Assembly (NCBI GenBank): GCA_964594865.1
Contig: CAZQMZ010000001.1
Span: 142,968-206,967 of the forward strand
DNA length: 64,000 nt
DNA from: Caccovivens sp964594865
Lineage (GTDB): Bacteria > Bacillota > Clostridia > Christensenellales > UBA1242
Reading direction: 5' to 3'
Part shown: piece by piece, positions 1 to 8,609 of the stretch
Position numbering within the stretch: the stretch's first letter is position 1
How the letters are laid out: each line of letters begins with the position of its first letter
Program-made: the position numbers and the translations under genes
The notes under the pieces: model-generated
Seen by the model: only the letters and a program-made list of their open reading frames with translations
Told to the model about the DNA's origin: nothing
Databases searched by the model: none

Positions 1-533
1 ACGGCATCACGGGCATAACTTCGTTTTTGGATCGTGTTTGGGCTCTTCAAGATATGGTTAAGGGGACAGATGTTTCGAAAGAACATATATATGATTTAAA
101 CCGCCTTATCAAAAAGATTGGTGAAAACTTGGAAGATTTGAAACTCAACACTTGCATTTCTGCGTTCATGATTTTCATCAAGAAAATTCGTGACGACGGT
201 TTCATAACCAAAGAAGAATTGCGTCAATTTTTGATTTTGTTGAATCCGCTTGCACCACACATAACAAGCGAAATTTTTGAACGAGTTTTCAATTCTCAAA
301 TTTTGGATGAAACATGGCCAAAATATGATGAAAAATTTTTGGTTGAGGACACCATAAACTTGCCGGTGCAAGTGAATGGAAAATTGAAACAAGTCATCAA
401 AATTTCTCTTGGAATTTCTCAAGATGAAGTTATGCAAGAAATTTTCAAGAACCATCCTGAAATTTGCTCAAGTTTGAGTGAAGTGAAAAAAGTGGTCTAT
501 GTTCCAAACAAAATTATAAACATAATAAAATAA
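1..533 (+). CDS. leuS: Leucyl-tRNA synthetase, C-terminal part (truncated by window edge)
   Basis: The reading frame is open from the left edge (first full codon at base 3), so only about the last 176 residues are seen. The enzyme charges tRNA-Leu in the cytoplasm. The visible part is the helical anticodon-binding domain followed by the LeuRS C-terminal domain. Recognisable stretches are SFLDRVWALQ, LLNPLAPHITSEIFE, the VQVNGKLKQ segment typical of the C-terminal domain, and the closing VYVPNKIINIIK. The gene is convergent with a PIN-domain gene and ends in a shared terminator. The upstream catalytic core cannot be assessed. Identification is confident. Confidence 0.95.
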   Translation, partial: GITGITSFLDRVWALQDMVKGTDVSKEHIYDLNRLIKKIGENLEDLKLNTCISAFMIFIKKIRDDGFITKEELRQFLILLNPLAPHITSEIFERVFNSQILDETWPKYDEKFLVEDTINLPVQVNGKLKQVIKISLGISQDEVMQEIFKNHPEICSSLSEVKKVVYVPNKIINIIK

Positions 534-563
534 AATTTTTAAGCGATTTGATGAAAAAAGAAT

Positions 564-598
564 AAAAAAAACACGGTGTTTGACCGTGATTTTTTTTC
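564..598. terminator. Bidirectional intrinsic terminator between leuS and PIN gene
   Basis: CACGGT (572-577) pairs with ACCGTG (583-588). The stem is flanked by an A-run on the left and a T-run on the right, so it can work for both convergent genes. Confidence 0.8.
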
Positions 599-601
599 GA
601 A

Positions 602-1384
602 TTATAATGTTATACCACTTTCTATCATTTCCTTCTTTGCCCGTTTTGTTGGAACAAGTTTAACTTCAACAACTTTTTTTGGATTGTAACCGATTTTTGA
701 GAATTTGTCTTGAACTTTTGCAGACAAATCATTTAAATTCTCTGGATCTGGAATTTCCCACTCCCTATTATTTTTGTACATTTTCATGAAATCTTGTGGG
801 TTGATCGAATGTGCGTAGTCTGGATTTGAAGTCTCTGTTGCCAAATGTTTGTTGTTGACGTGCATGATCCTGATTGGCTTGAAATGTTTGTCGTGTGTGA
901 TTAGGGTCAAGTTGAAATATGCCGATTCGGCTGAAATTTTTGCATCGTTCTCTTGGTCGACAAAAACTCCGTTTTGAACATAGTCACTTGCGATGGCTGA
1001 GATTTTTTTGTTGAAATCTTTCTTCTTGGTTGGGTTTATGTCAAGCATAATTGATTCGCTCAAAACATCATACAAAAATTCGTGCAAATTTGGATTATTG
1101 TCGGTGACTTCTTCTTTCACTGTTGGAGTTATGCAAAAACAAATTCTTCCTGCTTTGAACATTGTGTATAAATTGATCAAACATTTTCTATATTCAGGTG
1201 TCAAATATTTGTCTGGTCTTCTCAAAAAGACACTTTCCATATCAATCAAGATGTTGGAATCAAGTGCAACGACAGGAATTTTCTTTTTCTTATTGTTCTT
1301 TTTCTTAAATGGACAAAAACGTGGATTTCTGTGTAAATTATTTTCTATTGGGCCTTTGTGGTTATTCAAATTTTTCTTACTCAA
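602..1384 (-). CDS. PIN-domain ribonuclease-like protein
   Basis: The 260-residue protein has a basic, Lys/Asn-rich N-terminus (residues 1-37) and then a PIN-like nuclease fold. Visible acidic residues in PIN order are D42 in ALDSNILIDM, E91/E92 in VKEEVTDN, D143/D147 in VDQENDAK and D165 in LITHDKHF. PIN domains are metal-dependent RNases used in toxin-antitoxin systems or RNA processing. No antitoxin-like partner lies beside it, so a free-standing RNA-processing role is as likely as toxicity. The start is TTG at 1384, chosen because an AGGGAG ribosome binding site sits about 7 nt upstream. The C-terminal 60 residues are not recognised. Confidence 0.75.
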   Translation of the reverse strand: MSKKNLNNHKGPIENNLHRNPRFCPFKKKNNKKKKIPVVALDSNILIDMESVFLRRPDKYLTPEYRKCLINLYTMFKAGRICFCITPTVKEEVTDNNPNLHEFLYDVLSESIMLDINPTKKKDFNKKISAIASDYVQNGVFVDQENDAKISAESAYFNLTLITHDKHFKPIRIMHVNNKHLATETSNPDYAHSINPQDFMKMYKNNREWEIPDPENLNDLSAKVQDKFSKIGYNPKKVVEVKLVPTKRAKKEMIESGITL

Positions 1385-1498
1385 TTTTCTTCTCCCTTTA
1401 TTTTTTTTCGACAGCTGTGATTGCTTACATTTTATCGCAACATTGGTAAAAATGCAATACTTTTTTCAAAATTTTTTTATAATTTTTCTTCCAATATT

Positions 1499-1526
1499 TT
1501 GATTTCAAATTTTTTTTTGATATACT
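1499..1526 (+). promoter_or_regulatory. Sigma-A promoter of the P-type ATPase gene
   Basis: TTGATT (1499-1504), 16-nt spacer, TATACT (1521-1526) with an extended TGA just before it. Predicted transcription start is near 1533. That leaves almost no leader for the ATG at 1538 but about 40 nt for the SD-led ATG at 1574. Confidence 0.7.
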
Positions 1527-1573
1527 AGTTAAGTATTATGGATATCTCTTACACGCTAGATAAGGAAAAGAAA

Positions 1574-4294
1574 ATGGAAGAACTGCAAACATCTTTGCAT
1601 GGGCTTTCTTTTGCTGAAGCAAAAAAGAGATTGGAGCGTGATGGGAAGAATATTTTGACACCAAAGAAAAAGAGATCTGCCATCGTCAAATTTTTACTCC
1701 AATTCAAAGATATTTTGATTTCCGTTTTGATTGTCAGTTGCATAATCAGTGTGGTGATCGGCTTTGTTGAAAATTCGGTAAGCGAATTTGTTGATGCGGC
1801 GATCATTTTTGTCGTTATTTTGTTTAATGCCGTGGTTGGTTACATCCAAGAGAGAAAGAGCGAGCAGGCCATGGAAGCGTTAAAAAACATGACCAAGCCG
1901 TTTTGTAAGGTTATCAGAAACAAACACACTCTCAAAATAAAAACTGAAGAATTGGTTGTGGGTGACATCGTCATCTTGGAAGCAGGCGACATTGTTCCAG
2001 CAGACCTGCGATTGATTGAAGCAAACAGTCTCAAAATCGAAGAGAGCGCTTTGACCGGCGAAAGTGTTTCCGTTGAAAAAGATGCGGAAGTGATTTTGGG
2101 TGCTGAAACCGCGCTTGGTGATCGGGTGAACATGGCTTTCATGGGCACGATTGTGACATATGGGCGTGGAGTTGGTGTTGTTGTTTCCACAGGAATGAAC
2201 ACCGAAATGGGGCAAATTGCTTCTGCACTTTCCGAAATGGAAGAAACCGAAACTCCACTCACAAAGAGAATTAAATCCACCAGTATAATCATTACTGTGG
2301 TGGTGATTGTTGTTAGTGTGCTTATTTTTGTTATGGGCGTTTTGTTGGGTGAAAATTTCATCTCTTCCTTGACCATGGCAATCGCTATTGCGGTTTGTGC
2401 AATTCCGGAAGGGCTTCCTGCCTGCAACACCATCACGCTGTCTATGGGTGTGAAGAGAATGAGCGATCAAAACGCCATAGTCAAAACTTTGCCTGCAGTG
2501 GAAACTTTGGGAAGCACAGAAGTGATTTGTTCGGACAAGACGGGAACTTTGACTCTCAACAAAATGACAGTGCGACAAATCTATTTTGAAGGCGAAAATT
2601 GTGAAAGTATCAATCAAATGAAGTTTGAAACCAAGGCAAGTGGCAGTGTGGTTGACAGCGTGATATCTTTGGATGAAATAAACGAAAAAAACGATTTTGC
2701 CAAAGACAAGAATTTTGAACAACTGATTCGCTGTATGCTTTTGTGTAATGACACGAAAGTTCGATTTGACGATGAAAAGTTGGAGTCGATTGGCGACCCG
2801 ACGGAAATTGCTTTGGTGCATTATGGATATAAGTGCGGGTTCAATAAGGAATATTTGGAAGGTGAGTTTAAACGAATCAACGAAATACCTTTTGACAGCG
2901 ACCGAAAACTTATGTCCACCTTTCATAACATAAACGGCAAAATCATTGTCTATACAAAAGGTGCCGTGGACAACATTCTCTCACGTTGCAACAGAATTTT
3001 GGATAATGGAAGGATTCGAAAAATTACTAACGCGGACAAAGAGAAAATTTTGCAGAAAAATTCTGAATTTGCCTCTCTTGCATTGAGAAATTTGGCTTTT
3101 GCTGGAAGAACTGTTGAAAAAATTGGAAAGCCGACAAGCGAAAACACCGAAGTTGATCTTTGTTTCTTTGGGCTTGTTGGAATGATCGATCCGCCACGAG
3201 AAGAAGTCAAAGAGTCCATTAAGACTTGCAAAGAGGCGGGCATCACCACCATTATGATCACTGGCGACCACAAAGATACGGCATTTGCAATAGCCAAAGA
3301 GTTGGGTATTTGCACAAATCCTGATGAAGTTATCACCGGAAAAGAACTTAATGATTATTCGGACGAAGAGTTTGTTGGGCTTGTTGAGAATTTCAAGGTG
3401 TATGCAAGAGTGAGTCCAGAACATAAGGTGCGGATTGTCAAGGCTCTCAAAGCGAAAGGAAAAATTGTTGCTATGACGGGCGATGGTGTGAACGACGCAC
3501 CAAGCATCAAGTGTGCAGACATTGGCATTGGAATGGGAATCAGCGGAACGGATGTCACAAAAGAAACTGCGGACATCATTTTGACGGACGACAACTTTGC
3601 CACAATTGTCGGCGCAGTGAAAGAAGGACGTCGAATTTATGACACAATCATAAAAATTTTGATGTATCTTCTTGGAACCTCGATTGCTGAGTTGATCATT
3701 TTGACTGTCATAACATTGGCATTTCGAGATGAAAACTTTTTCACACCAGCACTTATTCTTTGGATAAATTTTGTTTCTGACACTTTTGTGGGGCTGGCTC
3801 TTGGTTTTGAAAAAGCAGAAAAAGACATAATGAAACGAAAACCGTGCAAAAACACCGGCAACCTGTTCAAGGGCGATGTTGGAGTGAACATTCTCTGTTC
3901 GGCGCTCTATGAAACGGTTATGATGTTGACGATATATTGCATCACAACCTTTGTTTTGAATTTGTCGAGTCAAGAAGTGACAACAATTTGCTTCTTGCAT
4001 TTGGTGTTCACCGAGCTTTTCCATGCATATAACTTGAAACATAAAACTCAATCACTCTTTTCAAGCAATCCTTTTGATAACAAACTTTTGAATTGGGCAT
4101 TTTTGTTATCCGCCGTTTTGACTGCGTTGGTGGTCATCATTCCTTTGGGACCTGTGGATGTTGCGTTGAATGTGACAACAAGTTTGAATTGGTGGCAATG
4201 GCTTCTTGGAGTTGGTTCGGGAATTTTTGTTATTCCATATTTTGAAATTGTCAAATTCTTTATGAGATGTTCGCAAAGAAGGAAGAAAAGATGA
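1574..4294 (+). CDS. Calcium-transporting P-type ATPase (type II)
   Basis: This 906-residue membrane pump hydrolyses ATP to move cations, probably Ca2+, out of the cell. Family motifs are all visible: EESALTGES in the actuator domain, SDKTGTLT with the phosphorylated Asp (D321 from this start), MITGDHKDTA, and the hinge MTGDGVNDAP. AIPEGLPA in M4, an M5 Glu in GTSIAELI, and Asn/Asp in M6 (LWINFVSDTF) match the Ca2+-site positions of SERCA/PMCA-type pumps. ATG 1574 is preferred because AAGGA lies 7 nt upstream; ATG 1538 has no SD and sits only about 5 nt from the predicted transcription start. The stop overlaps the next start as ATGA. Ca2+ is inferred from residues, and Mn2+ remains possible. 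Confidence 0.93.
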   Translation: MEELQTSLHGLSFAEAKKRLERDGKNILTPKKKRSAIVKFLLQFKDILISVLIVSCIISVVIGFVENSVSEFVDAAIIFVVILFNAVVGYIQERKSEQAMEALKNMTKPFCKVIRNKHTLKIKTEELVVGDIVILEAGDIVPADLRLIEANSLKIEESALTGESVSVEKDAEVILGAETALGDRVNMAFMGTIVTYGRGVGVVVSTGMNTEMGQIASALSEMEETETPLTKRIKSTSIIITVVVIVVSVLIFVMGVLLGENFISSLTMAIAIAVCAIPEGLPACNTITLSMGVKRMSDQNAIVKTLPAVETLGSTEVICSDKTGTLTLNKMTVRQIYFEGENCESINQMKFETKASGSVVDSVISLDEINEKNDFAKDKNFEQLIRCMLLCNDTKVRFDDEKLESIGDPTEIALVHYGYKCGFNKEYLEGEFKRINEIPFDSDRKLMSTFHNINGKIIVYTKGAVDNILSRCNRILDNGRIRKITNADKEKILQKNSEFASLALRNLAFAGRTVEKIGKPTSENTEVDLCFFGLVGMIDPPREEVKESIKTCKEAGITTIMITGDHKDTAFAIAKELGICTNPDEVITGKELNDYSDEEFVGLVENFKVYARVSPEHKVRIVKALKAKGKIVAMTGDGVNDAPSIKCADIGIGMGISGTDVTKETADIILTDDNFATIVGAVKEGRRIYDTIIKILMYLLGTSIAELIILTVITLAFRDENFFTPALILWINFVSDTFVGLALGFEKAEKDIMKRKPCKNTGNLFKGDVGVNILCSALYETVMMLTIYCITTFVLNLSSQEVTTICFLHLVFTELFHAYNLKHKTQSLFSSNPFDNKLLNWAFLLSAVLTALVVIIPLGPVDVALNVTTSLNWWQWLLGVGSGIFVIPYFEIVKFFMRCSQRRKKR

Positions 4295-5667
4295 AAGCAA
4301 AGGATTATGACGTTCACTTTTCTGAAATTATAAAAAATGAAAGTGAAGAAGAAAAACCGGTTAAGAAAAAGAAAAGAAAACGTCCCAAAATTTTTGATTT
4401 GAGCGCTATATCTATCATCGCCTGCGATTGCTTACAAGCTGTCATTTGCATATATATCGACTTGTTCTTCATTTCAAAAGTGCTGGATGTTGATTCTGGT
4501 GATATATCGACAAACATCATAAAAATTGGGCTTTTCTATGCAATTTATTACACAATTTTGGCCTCTTCATATGCAATATCCGGCCATGTGCTTAGAAGAA
4601 TCAAGAAAAATGTTTTTGTCATAATCGGTTCAATTTTGCTTGCCTTCGTTGTTTTGACAGTCTTTTTGCTGGGAGATGATGTCACATCATTCAGATTTGT
4701 GCCGGTGCTGGCAGTTATGTATGGCATCAGTTTTGGTTTCTTCTCGTCAGGATATAACAATTTGACGGCGGAAACCATTTCAAGCAAGCATCAAGTGCGA
4801 TTTTTTGCTGTGAAACGCATTCTATTCCAAATGACTTACATAATTTTCCCTGCAACGTTGGGCGTTTTGGCAGATATTGATTTCACTGTTACGACTTTTG
4901 TTATGTTTTTTGTGGTGGCACTTTTGATTGTCTTTTCGTTTTTGATTAAACCGAAAAAATCATATAAACTGTCTTTCCACTTGAGAGAATTCAGCAAATT
5001 TATGAGAAAGAATAAGGAATCCACAAAACCTCTTTGGCTTGTCTATATCTCAAACTTCTTTCGTGGTGCTTCATATGACTGCTTCACAACTCTCATCACC
5101 ATTCTTGTCATTCAAACCTTCAAAACAAACACAAGTTTAGGAACTTTTCAATCAATTTTCACAGCTTGCTCTCTCTTGACAATGTTCTTCTATTTGAGAT
5201 ATTATCGCAAAAAGCGTGCGGGAGCTTTCATTGGAACAACAATTGCGCTCGTTTCCTGCACAATCGTTGGCATATTGTCTGCGACAAACCAAGTGAGTAT
5301 TGTGATTTTCTATGCCGTTTACACCATTTTGAATGTCATTTTGATGTCTATATCCGATTCTCGTCGCTCCGGCGTTGTGAGAGTGTTGTCACTGCATTCG
5401 CATATCTTGGAAAGCAATGCGCTTGCAGAATTCTTTCTTGGCGCTGGCAGAGTGCTTTCATCCAGCCTTGTGTTGTTTGCCGGACTCTTTGATATGCTTA
5501 TGGGAAACGGAAGCACCATCTTCTTGAAAGTAGCTCTTGGGATTGTTTGCTTGATGTATGTGATGTATGGCATAAGTCTGATTTGGTTGGAACGTGCACT
5601 TGTCAAGCAGGATGAAGAATTTAGAAAAGCACATATAAGTGAAGTGATTGAGAAGAATGAAGACTAG
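4291..5667 (+). CDS. Major facilitator superfamily transporter
   Basis: The protein has 458 residues and about a dozen hydrophobic segments, with a charged Lys/Glu-rich N-terminal tail (about 40 residues) before the first helix. The layout fits an MFS-type secondary transporter. The loop GHVLRRIKKN between early helices and the central cytoplasmic loop around HLREFSKFMRKNKE are consistent with this, but the substrate is not recognisable. ATG 4291 is chosen because it overlaps the ATPase stop (ATGA) and has AAGGAAG upstream, which indicates translational coupling. An in-frame ATG at 4267 lacks this support. Coupling suggests co-expression with the cation pump, not necessarily the same substrate. 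Confidence 0.75.
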   Translation: MKAKDYDVHFSEIIKNESEEEKPVKKKKRKRPKIFDLSAISIIACDCLQAVICIYIDLFFISKVLDVDSGDISTNIIKIGLFYAIYYTILASSYAISGHVLRRIKKNVFVIIGSILLAFVVLTVFLLGDDVTSFRFVPVLAVMYGISFGFFSSGYNNLTAETISSKHQVRFFAVKRILFQMTYIIFPATLGVLADIDFTVTTFVMFFVVALLIVFSFLIKPKKSYKLSFHLREFSKFMRKNKESTKPLWLVYISNFFRGASYDCFTTLITILVIQTFKTNTSLGTFQSIFTACSLLTMFFYLRYYRKKRAGAFIGTTIALVSCTIVGILSATNQVSIVIFYAVYTILNVILMSISDSRRSGVVRVLSLHSHILESNALAEFFLGAGRVLSSSLVLFAGLFDMLMGNGSTIFLKVALGIVCLMYVMYGISLIWLERALVKQDEEFRKAHISEVIEKNED

Positions 5668-5987
5668 ATGAAAAAACTGCGCTTTGGGCTCATTTTTGTC
5701 ACAAGTGACAAAAAATATCGCTTGACGCTTGTTTTTTCATCTTTGCGACCAAACGCAACTCGCGCTTGTGCTGGCGAGTTGGTCGCAACTCTCTTGCGAA
5801 GTGGGGCGTCGAAGTGGAAATTTGGTGAACAGTTTTTAAACTGCGCTTTGGGCTCATTTTTGTCACAAGTGACAAAAAGTATCGCTTGGCGCTTGTTTTT
5901 TCATCTTTGCGACCAAACGCAACTCGCGCTTGTGCTGGCGAATTGGTCGCAACTCTCTCGCGAAGTGGGGCGTCGAAGTGGAAATTG
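5668..5987. repeat. Structured dispersed repeat, tandem dimer (copies A1 and A2)
   Basis: Two copies of a unit of about 150 bp start at 5674 and 5838 (period 164). Each begins AACTGCGCTTTGGGCTC. Next comes a small hairpin (TTTTTGTCAC / GTGACAAAAA, around 5693-5714 in A1). A large one follows: TTGCGAC pairs with GTCGCAA and encloses CAACTCGC paired with GCGAGTTG, with an unpaired stretch on the 5' side only. The unit ends in GTGGGGCGTCGAAGTGG. The same dimer, including its linker, recurs at 17086. The repeat is open in one reading frame, but no RBS or conserved start supports coding. A1 begins directly after the MFS stop codon. Confidence 0.85.
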
Positions 5988-6007
5988 TATATTTTTCTTT
6001 CATCGAC

Positions 6008-6036
6008 TTTACTTTTTTCATTATATATGTTAAAAT
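6008..6036 (+). promoter_or_regulatory. Sigma-A promoter of prfB
   Basis: TTTACT (6008-6013), 17-nt spacer, TAAAAT (6031-6036). It is followed by SD AAGGAG at 6055-6060, 8 nt before the ATG at 6069. Confidence 0.65.
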
Positions 6037-6068
6037 CTAACTTGAATTGATTTTAAGGAGTTTTTATT

Positions 6069-7176
6069 ATGATTATTGATGCGCAAAAAGAAAAATTGGC
6101 AAAATTGAAAGAAGATTTTTCGTTCATAAAGGAGTGTCTTTGACCCGGCTGGGCAAGAGAAAAAATTGGAAGAATTGAAAGCAGAACAACTTTCCGACGG
6201 CTTTTTTGCTGACGCAAAACGTGTTTCAAAAGTGGGAAGGGAGGTGAAGTTGTGCGAATATAAACTTGAAAAAGTAAAAAAATTGCAGACAGAAATTGAA
6301 AATTGCGAAGCGTCCATTGAACTTCTCGATGAAATGGATGATGTTGGACTTTTGGAAGAATTGAATTCGACTTTGCAAGATTTGGAAAGCGAAATTGAAA
6401 GTGCACGCTTGGAAACCTTGCTTTCTGGAAAATATGACAACTATAACGCCATTTTGACCATTCATGCTGGTGCGGGCGGAACAGAAGCGCAAGATTGGGC
6501 GGATATGCTCTATCGAATGTATTCCATGTATGCCGAGAAAAACGGCTATAAAATCAAAGTGTTGGATGTTCTCGACGGCGAAGAAGCGGGGCTTAAATCA
6601 ATTTCATTTTTGGTTTCCGGTGAGTTTGCATATGGATATTTGAAAGCGGAGAAAGGGGTGCATAGATTGGTGAGAATCTCTCCTTTTGACTCAAATGCAA
6701 GGCGTCACACAAGTTTTGCAAGTGTGGAAGTTATGCCGGAAATTGACGAAGCTCCTGACATTGTCATTCGTCCGGAAGATTTGAAAATAGATACTTTTCG
6801 AAGTTCGGGTGCGGGTGGTCAGCATGTCAACAAAACTGAGTCTGCCATTCGAATCACTCACATCCCTTCTGGCATTATTGTGGCTTGTCAAACGGAGCGC
6901 TCACAGGTGCAGAACCGCGAAACTGCCATGAAAATGCTTTACTCCAAACTTGTCGAAAAGCAAGAATTGGAAGAAATGGAAAAATTGGCGTCAATTCGTG
7001 GAGATGTCAAGAAGATTGAGTGGGGAAGCCAAATTCGTTCATATGTGTTCTGTCCATACACCATGGTGAAAGATCATCGCACGAACTATGAAACCAGTGA
7101 TGTGCAAGGGGTGATGGATGGAGATATACAAGGGTTTATCAACGAATATCTCAAAAGGACAAGCGTGAAAGCATGA
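6069..7176 (+). CDS. prfB: Peptide chain release factor 2 (programmed +1 frameshift)
   Basis: RF2 ends translation at UGA and UAA. The first 24 codons (6069-6140) run into an in-frame TGA at 6141-6143. Reading must slip +1 to continue from GAC at 6142, giving a 368-residue protein, the usual RF2 length. The RF2-specific stop-recognition motif SPFDS and the peptidyl-hydrolysis motif GGQ (in SSGAGGQHVNKT) are both present. The ATG at 6069 has AAGGAG 8 nt upstream and its own promoter. The reading frame downstream of the shift has no start codon with an RBS, so the frameshift is needed. The gene overlaps tsaD by 4 nt (ATGA), implying coupled translation. Confidence 0.97.
6130..6144 (+). promoter_or_regulatory. 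RF2 recoding site (internal SD plus CTT TGA C)
   Basis: AGGAG (6130-6134), 3-nt spacer TGT, then CTT TGA C (6138-6144). This is the known autoregulatory frameshift cassette: slow termination at UGA when RF2 is scarce favours the +1 slip. The SD-to-slip spacing of 3 nt equals that of the classical E. coli site. Confidence 0.95.
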
Positions 7177-8237
7177 TGAGAACTTATCAAGAGATTGCAA
7201 AAGAAAAATTTGAAAGTCTAAGGACAAAAGAAAGTGTCTTGATTCTTTCTGTGGAATCTTCTTGTGATGAAACTTCAATTGCTCTTGTGGAGAATGGCAG
7301 AAAAGTGCTTTCAAACGTCATTTCTTCTCAAATTGAAATCCATAAAGTTTTTGGTGGAGTTGTGCCAGAAGTGGCATCAAGAAATCATATCAAAAACATT
7401 GATGGGGTTTTGGAAGAAGCGCTCAAAAATGCGGGAAAAACTTTGCAAGATGTCGATGCGGTGGCGGTCACATATGGCGCAGGGCTGATTGGCGCGCTTT
7501 TGGTGGGAGTGAACTTTGCCAAAACTCTGGCATATGCTCTCAACGTTCCACTCATTGCTGTCAGCCATGTGCACGGGCATATAGGTGCAAACTATATCTC
7601 TCATAAAGACCTTGAACCGCCATTTTTGTGTCTTATGGTCAGCGGTGGGCACACTGCTTTGGTTGATACACAAGATTATTGCAAATTCAAACTGATTGGC
7701 ACAACGGTGGATGACAGTGTCGGCGAATGTTTTGATAAGGTGGCACGTGTGCTGGGTCTTCCATATCCAGGTGGACCGAACATTGATAGGCTGGCAAAAA
7801 GTGGAAAGAATGTTGTGAAATTCAACTATAATCCACCACTCAAAAACACTTTGAATTTTTCGTTTAGTGGACTCAAAACTGCCGTTGTCAACTTTGTTCA
7901 CAATCATGAGCAGAAAAGAGAAGATTTTTCCAAAGAAGATGTGGCATATTCTTTTCAAGAACTCGTCACAGACGAACTTGTTGGAAAGACAAAGAAAGCG
8001 TGTGCAGAATTTGGAGTCAAAAAGTTGGTTATTGCGGGCGGTGTTGGTGCAAATTCAAGATTGAGAGAAAAGTTGGCGAAGATGTACGATGAAATTGGTG
8101 TGAAGATTTTTATGCCGGACCTCAAGTATTGCACAGACAACGGTGCTATGATTGGCGCAATGGCATATTTTTATATCAAAGCAGGAATCGGTCTTGCGGA
8201 CTTGACTTTGACGGCAAAAGCAGTTGTTCAAATTTAA
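7173..8237 (+). CDS. tsaD: tRNA threonylcarbamoyladenosine synthase catalytic subunit TsaD
   Basis: TsaD transfers the threonylcarbamoyl group to A37 of ANN-decoding tRNAs (t6A), working with TsaB and TsaE, both encoded at 33-34 kb. The ASKHA-fold protein has 354 residues. It shows ESSCDETS, metal-binding histidines in HVHGH, SGGHTAL, DDSVGECFDKVAR, the Gly-rich GGVGANSRLR and a C-terminal TDNGAMIG. Start ATG 7173 overlaps the prfB stop; a second ATG at 7176 is equally possible. About 20 residues precede the usual first strand, so the N-terminus is slightly extended. Confidence 0.96.
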   Translation: MMRTYQEIAKEKFESLRTKESVLILSVESSCDETSIALVENGRKVLSNVISSQIEIHKVFGGVVPEVASRNHIKNIDGVLEEALKNAGKTLQDVDAVAVTYGAGLIGALLVGVNFAKTLAYALNVPLIAVSHVHGHIGANYISHKDLEPPFLCLMVSGGHTALVDTQDYCKFKLIGTTVDDSVGECFDKVARVLGLPYPGGPNIDRLAKSGKNVVKFNYNPPLKNTLNFSFSGLKTAVVNFVHNHEQKREDFSKEDVAYSFQELVTDELVGKTKKACAEFGVKKLVIAGGVGANSRLREKLAKMYDEIGVKIFMPDLKYCTDNGAMIGAMAYFYIKAGIGLADLTLTAKAVVQI

Positions 8238-8254
8238 GAATAGAGGATGATGAA

Positions 8255-8529
8255 ATGAAACTAATCAAAAACATTTTTTGTGATGTCAAATGGTATGAAT
8301 TTGTGTTTGTGGCAATTTCGCTTATTGTCATCATTACACTTAGCGTTGTCTATAATTCTCTTTGATTGTAACAACAAATGATTTGTCGAAGTTGATAACT
8401 TTTGTGAATATCATTGTTTATTTTATTCTAAATATTTATGGGTTAATAAATTGGATAAAAACTCAAAAAATACAAAATAAAGATAAGGCTTTTGATATAA
8501 TAAAAAATGTTTTGAAAGAAAGTTTGTAA
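8255..8529 (+). pseudogene. Two adjacent small membrane reading frames, probably a decayed membrane-protein gene
   Basis: A 36-codon frame (8255-8365) has GAGG 8 nt upstream of its ATG and encodes a charged start plus one hydrophobic helix (WYEFVFVAISLIVIITLS). It stops at 8363. An open stretch of 54 codons in the -1 frame begins right there (8365-8529). It encodes another hydrophobic helix ending ILNIYGLINWI and a Lys-rich tail, without a good start of its own. The two pieces look like the first and last parts of a longer membrane protein. The first resembles, from memory, the N-terminus of PnuC-type nicotinamide riboside transporters, but this is weak. A real 36-residue small protein is the alternative. 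Confidence 0.4.
8493..8501 (+). promoter_or_regulatory. Extended -10 promoter candidate for the U32 gene
   Basis: TGATATAAT is a perfect -10 with extended TG; the -35 region is poor. It lies inside the downstream half of the decayed frame, about 110 nt before the U32 gene. Confidence 0.45.
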
Positions 8530-8609
8530 ACTTAAAACACAAAAAAATGATAAAAAACGCAAAAAAAGTGAAAAAAATCGTGTTTTTTCTTAAAAAAAAG
8601 GAGTTTTGT

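Noticed and set aside
1538..1573. Upstream ATG start for the P-type ATPase
   Set aside because: It has no SD and lies about 5 nt from the predicted transcription start, while ATG 1574 has AAGGA at good spacing. It is kept only as an alternative.
5668..6033. A 121-codon open frame over the repeat pair, and similar frames at 16959, 17144 and 18223
   Set aside because: The frames exist because the repeat is open in one phase; none has an SD or a conserved start, and the hairpin structure, not the peptide, shows compensatory change.
8365..8529. The downstream small frame as an independent gene starting at TTG 8362
   Set aside because: No SD precedes it and it starts inside the previous stop region; it fits better as the second half of a broken gene.
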